This document shows, in pieces, positions 10,560 to 20,968 of a DNA stretch of 64,000 nt. Each line of letters starts with the position of its first letter. Within the stretch, counting starts at the first letter, position 1. Source of the DNA: Trebouxia sp. TZW2008 (Eukaryota; Chlorophyta; Trebouxiophyceae; Trebouxiales; Trebouxiaceae); NCBI GenBank assembly GCA_002118135.1, contig BDIU01000400.1, positions 64,544-128,543 on the forward strand. Direction: 5' to 3'. Made by a program: the position numbers and the translations under genes. The notes below the pieces were generated by a model, which ran no database searches, was not told the DNA's origin, and was given only the letters and a program-made list of their open reading frames with translations.

Positions 10560-11483
10560 TGCTGCTGCCTTGAGCGTGTGCGGACAGGTTTGTGGATATA
10601 ACAGAGTGTCTGGCAAGGTTTTGAGCTGAGCTTCTCAAACCCGCTGAAGGGTGAAGGTTGGAACGGATGCAGCAGTGTAGTTCACGTCAAATTCAGGCAC
10701 AAGTGCTGTGTCAACGCGACGTATGTCTCGATGACAGTGCCGATCGCTGTGTGGTGAAACCTCCCCGCCAATCTCCGTGACAAGGAGCTTGCGGAGGTAT
10801 AATGCCACTGTCAGCAGCTGCTCGATTGATGCTCACAACGCCTCGTTCGTCTTCGCCAGGTGGCTGCCAAGCAATGCCGATCATATGCATCACGTGCCTT
10901 GACTCACACTTCGGTTCCGCTGTCTAGTCAGCTTAGAGCTACGGCCTGTGAATCGATTGCAATGCTGGCATCTAATGAGTCGCATGTCAGTGCCCATTAA
11001 GCCCTGTCTTCTCAGGCTCAATAGCGTCTCGACCAGTTACAGTATGTAGCCTTAATAAACATGTGATACAGATCTGCCTATCAGTTTGATAATCTCATGC
11101 GATAGTACTAGTGTTTGAAATTAACTGGTGATGCTGTGGCGTGAACTGTTTGGAACTGTTTGATGCTGTGACATGAACAATGGGGTTCATGCGCTGATCA
11201 AGGTGTGGTCCAAGAGCTGTGGAAAAAAAAAGAAAAGTCTACGCCGGTCGGCGTCATAGCGGGAGCCTCTGTCTAAAGAGGCAGCCCGGGAAACAGCTGT
11301 GGCATTCGCTCATCATTGTCATTGCAGATTGCTGCGTTTGTTGTCGTGCTGATTATTATGCAAGGAAATGCAGAGCACGGTACCTGCTTTCTCAGCACAT
11401 GGCGCTTCTTCTGGATCAGTGCAGGTCACTGAATTTGTACGGCCAGATATGTGTACGCTTGTGCAGATGTGCTGTCATGCCTT
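10560..11483. other. Intergenic: thioredoxin promoter and 3' flank of phosphatase gene
   Basis: No credible coding sequence. Near 11247-11290 lies element C, a short block with a small CTCT/AGAG hairpin between GGG and GCCC, also found at 61742-61785 and faintly at 52843-52870. Confidence 0.5.
11247..11290 (+). repeat. Dispersed hairpin element C, copy 1
   Basis: GGCGTCATAGCGGGAGCCTC is followed by a loop and AAGAGGCAGCCCG, so GCCTCT can pair with AGAGGC. A related block at 61742-61785 starts GGTGTCATAAAGGGAG and ends AGAGGCAGCCCG. A third partial match (first 20 bases) is at 52846. Confidence 0.45.
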
Positions 11484-14400
11484 CTATTGTTGGCCATGCT
11501 GAAAGTTAGGTCCACCCTGGAACCATGTGGGGTCTCCTCGGTCAGGCCCACTTGTTGGGTCTGTCAAAACCATTGTTCGCATCTCACAGTTCTGGAAGTC
11601 TACATCTAGCTCTGATGATTGAGAATGCATGCCTGGCGCTGCTGGCCTAATGGGTGGAGACTTGGTAGGTGCTCCAGGGTGACTAAACGCTGACAATGTG
11701 TGAAATAGCCAGCCACAGTGTGACACCACAGCAATGCGGGACTCTGGCCTGCACTCACCACACAAGCATAACGTTAAGCACATCTTGTTGGCATTCATTG
11801 GTTGTATGGTCTTGACAGCATGTGAATAGTCTGATGCTCTGAAGCTGAAGTTGCCATTGCAAGCAGGGCAGCATTTATCTCGGACTCAAAACACCATTAT
11901 TTGGCCGAGGTTACTGTAAGGCAGAGTCAAACTGTTATGAAGGGATTACATGCTACGCATGGATTACATGCTACGCAGGGATTATATGCTATACATCATA
12001 TGGGTGATCTATGCACAAATTGTAGTTGGTGCTTTTCCAATTAGAAAGCAAAAATGATGCTGGAGGGGAGCTCACCTGCTCATCAGCCAATGTAGGAACT
12101 GGATACCGCGTTTAGTGACATGCGCCTCAGGCTCTCCAAAGTCCCCTGATCCATCATTGATGCGATTACCATCTTGGTCAAAGTGATTGAACTGCGGCCA
12201 CATGGTGTCTTCTGCGCTCTGGATCAAGGAGAAGTCAACACCTGGGAACTGCTGTTGCGTCTCTTGCAGACTTCTCCTTGCATCACACCTTGACCAACCT
12301 GGTCACAGCACACAGCCGTCATTGATGCAGTTGCCAGTTTCATCGAAGGGGTCTACCCGTGGCCACTCAATGTCCTCTGCACTCTCAATCAAGGAGAGGA
12401 CAACACCTGGAAACTGCTGTTGCGTCTGTTGCAAACTTCTCCTTGCATCACACCTTGACCAATCTAGTGGCAGCATACAGCCATGGTTCCAAATATGAGC
12501 AGTATAGCATTGGCATGGCATGTTTTTGCAAGCGCAAGACTTGTGTCCTCTGCATAGCTGTCACACAGTGCTGCAAGCAAATGTTGACAAAAGTGTAGAA
12601 TATGCAACTGCTTTGGTATCAAGATGAACTCAATAGCAGTAGGTCTGAAGCACTGCACATGTATTGATGCAGCGCATTGATACATGATGAGAGTATGTGC
12701 GCCCAAACAATGCAAACTAAGGCAGCAACACACAACAGGCTTCTGGCTATGCAGCCCAGCAGACATGGTAAGTGTAAGGTGACAGTGTCTGGAGGAAGTG
12801 GGCAACTGCACATCAAGTCCTAGGCCTTCACAGCACTTGTCTTATTGCTATGTATCATGTTATTGTGTTATTGCCTTGTTGCTATAGATATATTAATATT
12901 GATTATAGCAAGCAATAAAGAGGAAGAAAGCCACAGCATACTGACCTTGCCATGTAGCAAGGGACAGCAGCAGTGGCTTGCTGACTCTTTCACTGCAGTC
13001 CATACGCAATAATGCAGGAAGAAATGGGTCACTGGTGCTGAGGCAAAGCAGTCATCTTCCAGCATGCAACAATGATGACAGCAGAGCAATGACCTACTGA
13101 CACGCTCTCCGCAGCCCATGTGTGCAATGACTGGAATCCCAGGCAGCAAGGCAGCAGTGTACCCATTTCTGACTGCAACATTCATCTTACAGCAACGGAA
13201 CAGGAAGGCTTACTGACACGCTCTCTGCATCCTTCATGTGTGCAATGACTAGAATCTCAGGCGGCAAGGCAGCAGCAAACTTGTATTGACATGCAGCGCT
13301 CATATCACAGGAAGCGACGGCAAAGAAATATGCAGTGACTCACTGACACGCTCTCTGCAGCCTTCATGTGCAATGACAGGAATCCCAGGCGGCACATACT
13401 GCTGCTGACAAACAAAATACATTTTGTCCAATAGGTGACTGCAAAGAACAGAGCAGTGGCTTACTGACTCTCTCTCTGCATCCTTCATGTGCAATGACGG
13501 GAATCCCAGGCGGCAGGCAGCAGTGTACCCATTTCAGACTGCAGCGTATCTTACAGCAACAGAAAAGGAAAGCTTACTGACTCTCTCTCTGCATCCTTCA
13601 TGTGCAATGACTGGAATCCCAGGCGGCAAGGCAGCAGTGTACCCATTTCTGACTGCAACATCCATCTTACAGCAACAGAACAGGAAGGCTTACTGACTCT
13701 CTCTCTGCATCCTTCATGTGCAATGACGGGAATTCCAGGCGGCAAGGCAGCCGCAGCATGCTCTGCTTGCCACTGCTGTTGTGGCTCCAAGGCAGTCATC
13801 ATTATTGTGCCGGGCTCCTGAGGAAGGCCATTCCCAAACACCCCTGTTGCTGTCTCTAGTGTCCTCACCATGGGACTCACCACCACAAGCTGCACCAACA
13901 AAAGGGAAACAGTTACAGCTGCTCCAAAAAGCTCTGATCAATATTCTTGATGTGTGAAAAGAAACGAGAAGTTTGTGCCATCACTGCAGGACCACCAGCT
14001 TCCACAACAGGGACAAAGTTACAGCTGCTCGAAAAGCTTTGCTCAAAAGCAAAGGCCTGTTGCTGTCTCTAGTGTCCTCACCATGGGACTCACAACCACA
14101 AGCTGCCACAACAGAGGAAAGTTACAACTGCTGAAAGCTCGTATTTGAGAACCTCGCCATGGCACTCACTACCACAAGCTGCCACAGAAACAGGGACACG
14201 ATTACAATTGCTCACGAAGCTTTTAGCAGAATGACAAGGCCCAATGCTGTCTGTAGCGTCTTCACCTGAGATTCACCAATACAAGCTACCACAACATTAG
14301 GGATGTTTATAGCTGCTGACATGGCTTTGAGCAAACAGGCTCAGCAGCTTTGGCTTTCTGCTCAATTAGGAAGCAAACATACCCAAAGAGGCTTTCGTGA

Positions 14401-14704
14401 CTGCAAATTTTCACAGCAGACAGATGGTCTGAGTTGCTCAGAAGATGTCCAGTGGAGCAGCAGGGGTGCATTTGGAACATGACACAATGTTGTGCTCTGG
14501 CGGTTCAGAAATCAGCAACACCAGTACGTTTGGCAAGTGATATACCTGGATGTCTAATGGCCTGCGGAGGTTGTGCTGTATGTGGTCATGCAATGCATGA
14601 GCTTGTGACCACCCGAATGGCGTGAGGTGAGCATCCTCATTGCCGTCAAAGCCAATGTTGTGGAAGCCTTCACCATGACGGATGAAGTGCACTGTCTGCA
14701 GCAT
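11484..14704 (-). CDS. Phosphoglycerate-mutase-like protein (histidine phosphatase family)
   Basis: Minimal model on the minus strand: 14704-14546, 13889-13694, 12298-12076 and 11748-11484 (stop), 280 residues, all phases consistent. Exon 1 gives VHFIRHGEGFHNIG, the catalytic RHG histidine motif, then AHLTPFGWSQAHAL. Exon 2 gives LVVVSPMVRTLETATG and ends VIAHEGCRERVS. Exon 3 starts SWSRCDARRSLQETQQ. Exon 4 gives ESRIAVVSHCGWLFHTL with the second catalytic His, then CEMRTMVL. This matches the plant phosphoglycerate-mutase-like proteins, whose substrate is not firmly known. The start is uncertain: the ATG at 14704 overlaps an acceptor-like TGCAG, so an upstream leader exon (15000-15300) is possible. 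Three of the four exons are accompanied by tandem partial copies. Confidence 0.88.
12298..12463 (-). repeat. 165-bp upstream copy of phosphatase exon 3
   Basis: On the minus strand a second acceptor at 12463 opens a copy that reads WSRCDARRSLQQTQQQ and then FPGVVLSLIESAEDIEW, parallel to exon 3 starting at 12298. The offset is exactly 165 bp (55 codons). The frame stays open for about 50 codons, then meets TGA just before the exon 3 acceptor, and no good donor is seen. It is either a recent decaying duplicate or a premature-stop alternative exon. Confidence 0.85.
12960..13760 (-). repeat. Tandem array of the 3' end of phosphatase exon 2 (six clear copies, one relic)
   Basis: On the minus strand the block PPGIPVIAHEGCRERVS plus donor recurs with donors at about 13693, 13577, 13464, 13343, 13213 and 13097, and a relic near 12982 (spacings 113-130 bp). 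The first is attached to the working exon 2. Copies at 13577, 13464 and 13343 keep this 17-residue block intact. That at 13097 keeps the frame with changes (HMGCGERVS). That at 13213 has a 2-bp insertion. Nearly all keep an A/GTAAG or A/GTGAG donor. Spacers are also similar. Confidence 0.9.
13985..14300 (-). repeat. Decaying copies of the start of phosphatase exon 2
   Basis: On the minus strand the acceptor plus LVVVSPMVRTLETATG recurs upstream of the working copy at 13889. An almost identical copy starts at 14102 (LVVVSPMVRTLETATG intact), a degraded one at 14178 (LVVVSAMARFS), a badly decayed one at 14285 with stops, and a fragment near 13994-14045. Decay increases with distance from the functional exon. 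Confidence 0.85.
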
Positions 14705-15626
14705 ACCATTACAAAAACATGACTTTGGACAATGTGCAGATGATGTGTCAAAAACACTGTCTGCGGCGTTCAATAAAGAAACATGCCTTTGCAAAATATG
14801 CACTTTCATGTTGGTCAACTGTGTTGCACAACCGTACAGTGTCTTGTTGATCACTCATAGTGCACAACTGTGCAAAGAATCAATTTAAATTGCTTCAACG
14901 AACAACCTTTGCACATCGAACAGGGACCAAGTTGAGAACTGGCTCTGGAGCGCGGAAAGCATCCCCGCCAACACCAGTTTCTGGGGGGGTGTTCCTGAAC
15001 TGCTCTGCAGGCGGACTGGAAGCTGCAGTGCACGCGGACGAGTCCTGTTTGCGCTGCGTACGCCTTGCAACCGCTTGAAACCGACTGAATCTATGAACTT
15101 ACCCATGAGTACTGGTTTCGGGGTAAACAACGCTGCTGTGCCTGCTTGCAGCTCCCGTCGAGTGGCAGCTTGGGTGGGCTGGCGGATCGGTGTGTTGTGA
15201 TACCTGACAAAGGACGAACGAGCGCACCAGCAAGTTGGAGTTGATCTAACGAGGCTGCTGTGACCTCCGAGGGTTGGCATACTACGTTACATCGGAGCGC
15301 GCTGATCGAGCCAAACTCCATCTGTCGACTTTCAGAATAGGTCAAACTGCAAAGTCATGAGTCAAAGTTGCGCAGCAGGCATGCTGCCAATGCAGGGCGT
15401 GATTAAGCGCAGTATCGAGGATCCTCCCTGTAAAGAGAATAACACTTTCGTCTGTCCTCAAACAGGCGCAAAGGCTGCGTCTCGTTGCCTCTCTATACAG
15501 CACCTTGCTATAGGTCAACCAGCTCTGCCGAGGCTGTCACGGCACCTTCCTGATCAATTGCGTTTCCTGTAATACCATTTTGCCGCGTAGTTGATCGCTG
15601 GAGCATTCTTGGGCTTTGCGCCGGTC
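14705..15626. other. Divergent region between phosphatase gene and SEH1
   Basis: Both flanking genes point outward. The minus strand has an open frame at 15280-14885 with an Arg/Ser/Thr-rich composition that might be a leader exon of the phosphatase gene, but no donor could be matched. Otherwise nothing recognisable. Confidence 0.4.
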
Positions 15627-18527
15627 ATGGCGGCTATTTTGCAGAGCAAGATCCCAGGACTGATCAACATACATGCAGTCGTCTACAACGATGATTACAC
15701 AAGAATGGCAGCCTGCTCGCGTGAAAGCGTTGTGCACATTTTTGAAAGGGTTGACGCCCAGCCGATGTGGCAGGAGAGCTCGACTTTGCCAGTACAGAAC
15801 GAAGTTACTCAGGTGAGCATCAGCTTTCTCTTTGAGCCGCTGTGTGCACAAGTCAAGTCTTGCTGCTGCTGCCATCCTCATCACAACCCCCGTCTCCAAC
15901 ATGCTGTTCTTTTGGCAGATAGCATGGGCTCACAGCGAGCATGGCGCTGTGATCGCATGTGCCACAGCTGATGGCTTAGTGAACATCTGGCAACAAGTTC
16001 AAGCTAGTGCTAATCAGCCAGGTCAATGGCGACTAGCATCCACTTTGAAGGAAAGCTTGAAGCCAATTACAAGCCTTCAGTTTGCTCCAAGGCAGCTGGG
16101 CCCCATGCTTGCAGCAGCATCACAAGACACCACAATTAGATTCTACCAGGCATCAGCATCCTTGAATGCTGACACATGGCAACTTTGCAATGACCTAAAG
16201 GTACAGCCTGTCAACCTAATTTCATCAGCAAGCCTTGCGCAGTAGCTGTCACAGGACAGACAAGTGCAGCCCACTTGTTTGTCTAATTTGCATATGTCTG
16301 TCCTGTTGTGTAATAGTAATAATTCTTGTGCTGTACAGCCCATGTGCAAGGTATGCATGTCACAAGTCTTGTCTTGCCAGGCTGGCTGTATATTGTATCT
16401 TAGCAGATAGCTTCATGTTACATGCAGTGGAGTAGTATTGACGATACACTGACACTGTCTGTGTGATCCCCTGCTGGGTCCCAATGACATAAATTGTCCC
16501 AATTACTCTACAAGCAGGAATTTGCAGCGTCGCAGGCATCAGCACCTTGTCATTGTCTGAGCTGGCGACAGTATTCTCAAAGCTTGCCCCCAATGCTATG
16601 TGTTGGGACTTCTCAACAAGCACAGATTTGGTACTACAGGTGCGCTGGAAAGCACTGCATAGTGTTGTGAAAGCATTGCTCTGTACATGGAACTATGTCT
16701 CATTCATTACTCTATGATGCCTTGGCCAAAGGGACATCTCAGTGCCTTGCACAAAGGAACAGGCCAGGGCAAAGATCGTGACGGCTTGATCTAGTATGCA
16801 TTCTTGTGTCTCATGCCTGGCACCTTGTCCTGAGTTGTGTATAGAAGTGCATGCTCTATGAAAAGTTGTTGCGGTAGCCAGAATAAGCATAGTGGAGTGC
16901 ATTAGAACAACGATGACATGAAATGATGTAAACAATGCTCGTCAGCCACATGTCTGGAGACCTTGCGACCTGGCTCTGAACAGTGGCTGCACTACTGTAG
17001 TACTGATCATGCTGCAGGAGCAACCTAGGGGATTGGGCAAAAGCAGCATCGCTCAAGACAGGCAATGCAGCTGTCAATTCTGTAGACTGGGCACCTGCAC
17101 TTGGCAGGTCAGCGCAGAACATCAGTATCCAGACTTTGCTCCAGTGCAAACTGAAATTTGTTGTCTGGGAGCTGCATCAACAAATATGAAAGGCTGTGTC
17201 TGCCATGCGCTGCGTACTGTACAGTACATACTTTGCAGCCTAGCACATACGATCAGTGCAGACAAGATAGTCAACAGTGCTCATCACCGTGAGCAATGAA
17301 GGGCAAGGCCGTCTCAGCTGTCTACCTTGATTGCTGCAGAGCTGTTGAGCTTCATGCAGCTGAATGCTCTGTCCATTTTGCTGCAAATCTGTTGACAGTA
17401 TTGCGTTGAGTGGTGGGTTGCTGTTGCTGCAGACCTGTGGAGCTCATAGCAGCAGCAACAGAGTCAGGGGTGTTTGTCTGGAGCCTCAAGGGCAAGACTC
17501 ATGACCTTCAGGTGTGTTAGCCTTTCCTGAGAGCATGACAGACTCAGCTGCAGGGGCCTGCAGGGGCTCCAAAAAGAAGGGGGTTGCTCACACTATGTGC
17601 GCAAGTTTGTGAGGGGTGCTGGGCTGTATGTATGGGCTATACTAGTAATGTAGGTTGTTGATGCAATCTTGTGTGGGAGACCTGCGCACGGCCTGCAATT
17701 TGGGTGGCGCCCCTGCCAGGGTCAATGGGGGGGTGTAGAGCCCTGCTCAGCCGTCAGCATCAGCTTGCTTGAGGTTTTTGTTAACTTCTATACATTCTGC
17801 AGGGGAAGTACCGCTCGCTGCTTGAGCTTGTCATATCTGCTTTGTTTGTCTTTGTGAACTGTAGTCAATGCTGGCGAGTACACAATTTGCAACTGAGTGA
17901 TGCGTCAGCGTTCCACGCTACACAGTTTGGCAGCAAAATGCCAGCTGTTGTTAGTTGCACACTTGCTGATAGCACAAAGGACGATTGCATGAACAGACTG
18001 TCAGCTTGCTTGTCGGCGTGGCTTTGGAAATTTGCCTTCAGATCACCAACTAGGTAAACAAATTGTCAGGAGCGCTGGTTCATCTGGAGTGCTTGCTATT
18101 TGCAGGAAGAACAATACAACAACTGTTGTTGTTGTGTGTGTATATGGCAAGATTCCACATCTGGAGCATATTCTCAGCCATGCCTGCCTTTAGCCTGTTG
18201 ATGTGCAACACAATTCTGCCTGTGACATCACACCATGCTGTATGTGCCATGCTGTATGTGCCACCAGAGGTGGTCATTTGTGTACAGGTGCAACAAATGC
18301 TAGTAAAGACATCAGATGAAGCAGCAGACCAGGAGTGTCTGCCAGTTGAGGGACAGGTCTGGAAGGTTCAGTTTGACAAAATGGGCATTCTATTGGCAAC
18401 ATCAGCCACTGATGGAGATCAGAGCAATGTGTGCATCTGGGAGCAAAATCCGCAAGGTCATTGGTACCTCTTCAGCAAGATTGTTGGCGACCCTTCAGAA
18501 GCTCATGCGGGTGCTATGCTGGAATGA
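15627..18527 (+). CDS. SEH1: Nucleoporin SEH1 (WD40 seven-blade family)
   Basis: Six exons: 15627-15812, 15919-16200, 16518-16639, 17018-17107, 17433-17511 and 18288-18527 (stop), 332 residues, all phases consistent. The start ATG gives MAAILQSKIPGLINIHAVV. Landmarks shared with SEH1/Sec13L are RMAACSRESVVHIFE, AWAHSEHGAVIACATADG, FAPRQLGPMLAAASQD, VDWAPALGR, GVFVWSLKGKTHDLQ, and QVWKVQFDKMGILLATS, ending in WYLFSKIVGDP. SEH1 is a member of the Nup107-160 (Y) complex of the nuclear pore and of the SEA/GATOR complex. It is distinguished from Sec13 by the MLATCS-like blade 3 and the KIVGDP end. The 17512-18287 intron is long for this gene and shows no exon. Confidence 0.93.
16437..16488 (-). 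repeat. Dispersed hairpin element A, copy 3 (inverted)
   Basis: Read on the minus strand it begins CATTGGGACCCAGCAGGGG and continues through a CAGACAGTGTCAG block matching copies 1 and 2. It lies in the SEH1 intron, 30 bp before the exon at 16518. Confidence 0.6.
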
Positions 18528-19257
18528 AGGACATTGTCAATGTGGGACATTGCCCCAATTGTGCTGCAATGCAGACATAGGAGGCCAACTTGACTGTCTG
18601 TGTACTTCTACAGTGTATGTGAAAGCAGAACAGCTGGTCAAACAGCTGCAGATAACTTGTGTGTTTTGATAGTCACAGCGCAAGCTGCTTACAAGTGCTG
18701 CATTGTTATTTCCAGTATGACAGTAGGTGTTGGTGCATGAAACACTAGCTACCGTAGGCCTGCTGAGCCTCTCTAGCGTGCAAAAATGAATGCGTGCGAG
18801 TCTCAAGTCATGTGTTGTGCTGCCTCATGCGTTCTGAGCAGGCCTGCCAGGGCCAGCAGAATGGCAGCTGGCTGCTATACATGCATGCGGTTTCAGGATC
18901 TTGGAGACCGTGATTGCCTGAGGTCTACCTTCGAATACTGCTCTGGAAATTGAAACCCTGCAAACAAATTCATGATTTGGGGGTTTGAGAGGTGACACAG
19001 ATGCTCTCATGTTCAGATGACCTTCAGATCCATGATGATGTGGACACTGTTGAAGTCACCAGGCTGGCTTGGGGACAAACTTGTCAGACATCTTGCAAAC
19101 GTGCTACTTGGATCTGCTAAAGGATGAAGACTGAAGATCTCATCATGGATCACACAGTTAACATCAGCCAACAGCCAGACATTACAAGTAAGCCAGGCCC
19201 CAATCAGCTTGCACTGCGTACAACAGGCACAGCAGTGACGTAAGCAAAGTGGAAAGC
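18528..19257. other. Convergent intergenic region (SEH1 / SPC3)
   Basis: Holds both 3' flanks. A partial copy of element B lies at about 18742-18800 (GGCCTGCTGAGCCTCTCTAG, then a short ATGAATG tail). On the minus strand a frame ending at 19013 (VHIIMDLKVI-stop) could be a last SPC3 exon, but this is not established. Confidence 0.45.
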
Positions 19258-20345
19258 TCACCTGAGAAAGACTTTCTGTGTGTTGACATAGGGCCTGCAT
19301 ACCACCCATGACACATTCACAATGGTGTATGGGCAATTGGTATCGGGGCAGCACACTAACAGGCGCATCAGACTCATGATAGCCTGACTCAATGCAGCAA
19401 CATGGATGCAGCTGCTTGACAAGATCAGTCCAAAGCCACGCAAAGCACCAAAAGTGACTGTGCGTGTGAAAGTTGTGTCCAAGGCTGGCGTACCTACAAT
19501 TGGCATGACATGCCAGGAGACTGTAATGTTGAAAGGGGTGCCTTTTAGATTCTCCCCTTGATCTGTCAATTCTAGAGGATAATGTACACTGAGAGGATGT
19601 TTTGAAATACTGGACGGATGCGTATGCGTTAGCCGAGGAACCCTGATGTTGGCATCCTCCTGTAGTCATGTCATCAGGGACGAAGTGATCATCACTGACG
19701 GACTATCAGCACATTGTGAGCACGATGAGCAGCTGTGCTGCAGAAGTGATGATTAGGCTTACCAAAAACACATGCATGACAACATGGACAAATCAACAGG
19801 AGGTGAGTGTATGTGTGAGCCATGTACCTTGCTTTCAATGATCCAATTCCAAAACACAGCTTGATTCAGCTGATTCTTGTCTGTCGCATATTCTGCTGTC
19901 AGCCACAGGTATATTTGTCTCGTATTCCAGGTGAATGAGTCTTGCAAATCTGCAGTCAGGTTGACTGCAACCCAGGCCTGCAATTCAATGCAGCATCTCA
20001 GCCTATGGCAGTCAGCAGGCTCTGAAAATTTATTGAGGCTGCGTGACAGTTGTATCTGCGACTTGCCCTCTCTCTGTAGCCCACCCAGCGGTCATACTCC
20101 CGTTGAAGACCTTGCACCTCGACAAGGCTGGCGTGCACGAAGGGATTGCTCGTGTGAATGTAGTCTGCAAGTATGGCAGATTTACTATTGCACAGTCGAT
20201 GGAGTCTCGGTTCCGCATGAACCAGCATGCTAACTTGTCATGGCGCGCATGGAGCACCTGTGAAAGCAACAGCAAGACACACAGCTGCCAGTACAGAGGA
20301 ACAAAGTGTCAGGATAGCATTTCCTCTGATCCACCAAGTGTGCAT
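19258..20345 (-). CDS. SPCS3: Signal peptidase complex subunit 3 (SPC22/23 family)
   Basis: Minus-strand exons 20345-20258, 20164-20067, 19977-19828 and 19659 onward. The N-terminus MHTWWIRGNAILTLCSS plus a hydrophobic run is the single signal-anchor helix; the rest faces the ER lumen. Landmarks are SNPFVHASLVEVQGL, NLTADLQDSFTWNTRQ, YLWLTAEYATDKNQLNQ, VFWNWIIESK, ESKEDANIRV, LTDQGENLKGTPFNITV and SWHVMPIVG. It is the accessory subunit needed for signal peptidase activity. The second intron uses a GC donor (AGG/GCAAGT); reading it as GT breaks the frame. The C-terminus is unclear: read-through reaches a stop at 19258, giving about 245 residues, longer than the usual 170-200, so a further intron after about 19450 is likely. 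Confidence 0.85.
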
Positions 20346-20968
20346 GGCACGACTCCGCTCTAAGCTGCCCAATCTCGTCACTCGCAAACGCCGCGCATGA
20401 TGTAGCAGATGCTTTGCAAAGATGTCTTGATGTTCCGATGTCAAACGGAAGCCACGAGCACAAACAGGCGCAGCGTTCAAGCTTGCAGGCGTTGACCGAG
20501 TCAGGCAGCTGCAAAGGCCACAGGGGAAACATTTTACATGCTGCATTAAGCATGTTGCATGCGGCAAGGAGACATATCAACAACAGAGTGCAGCGTGGAA
20601 AAGTGTACTACTGCCAAACACATAGCTTGTCGAGCATGTCTATACAGCATGATGCTCAATGACATAAAATGTGCTTACAGAAGAATCAAATGTTGCAAGG
20701 GTATTGTCTTCGACAGACTCTACACAACAATCAGCTAATACAGCAATTGTGTGATTGCAGAAGACTACTTGGCAGAGGACCAACGAAAGATGATGGTACA
20801 TAATAAAAGAGCTACGCTTATGCCAAAGGCATGACAAGCTAATCAATGGTAGTCGTGATCAGCTACAATGACCTTCCAGGCCAGAGTGCTCTCTCAAACA
20901 CAGGAACGCTTGAACAGCTGAACTGAATATGCAGTCCACAAATGCAATGTGTACTGTTGCACCTGCTT
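20346..20968. other. Intergenic between SPC3 start and RING gene end
   Basis: Should contain the SPC3 promoter and the RING gene 3' UTR. No coding signal stands out. Confidence 0.5.

Noticed and set aside
13300..13901. Apparent repeat protein on the minus strand
   Set aside because: The repeats are separated by good donors, stops and frame changes, so this is an array of exon copies in an intron, not one coding repeat.
15627..18527. Sec13 instead of SEH1
   Set aside because: The blade motifs LGPMLAAASQD and the KIVGDP end fit SEH1 better than Sec13.
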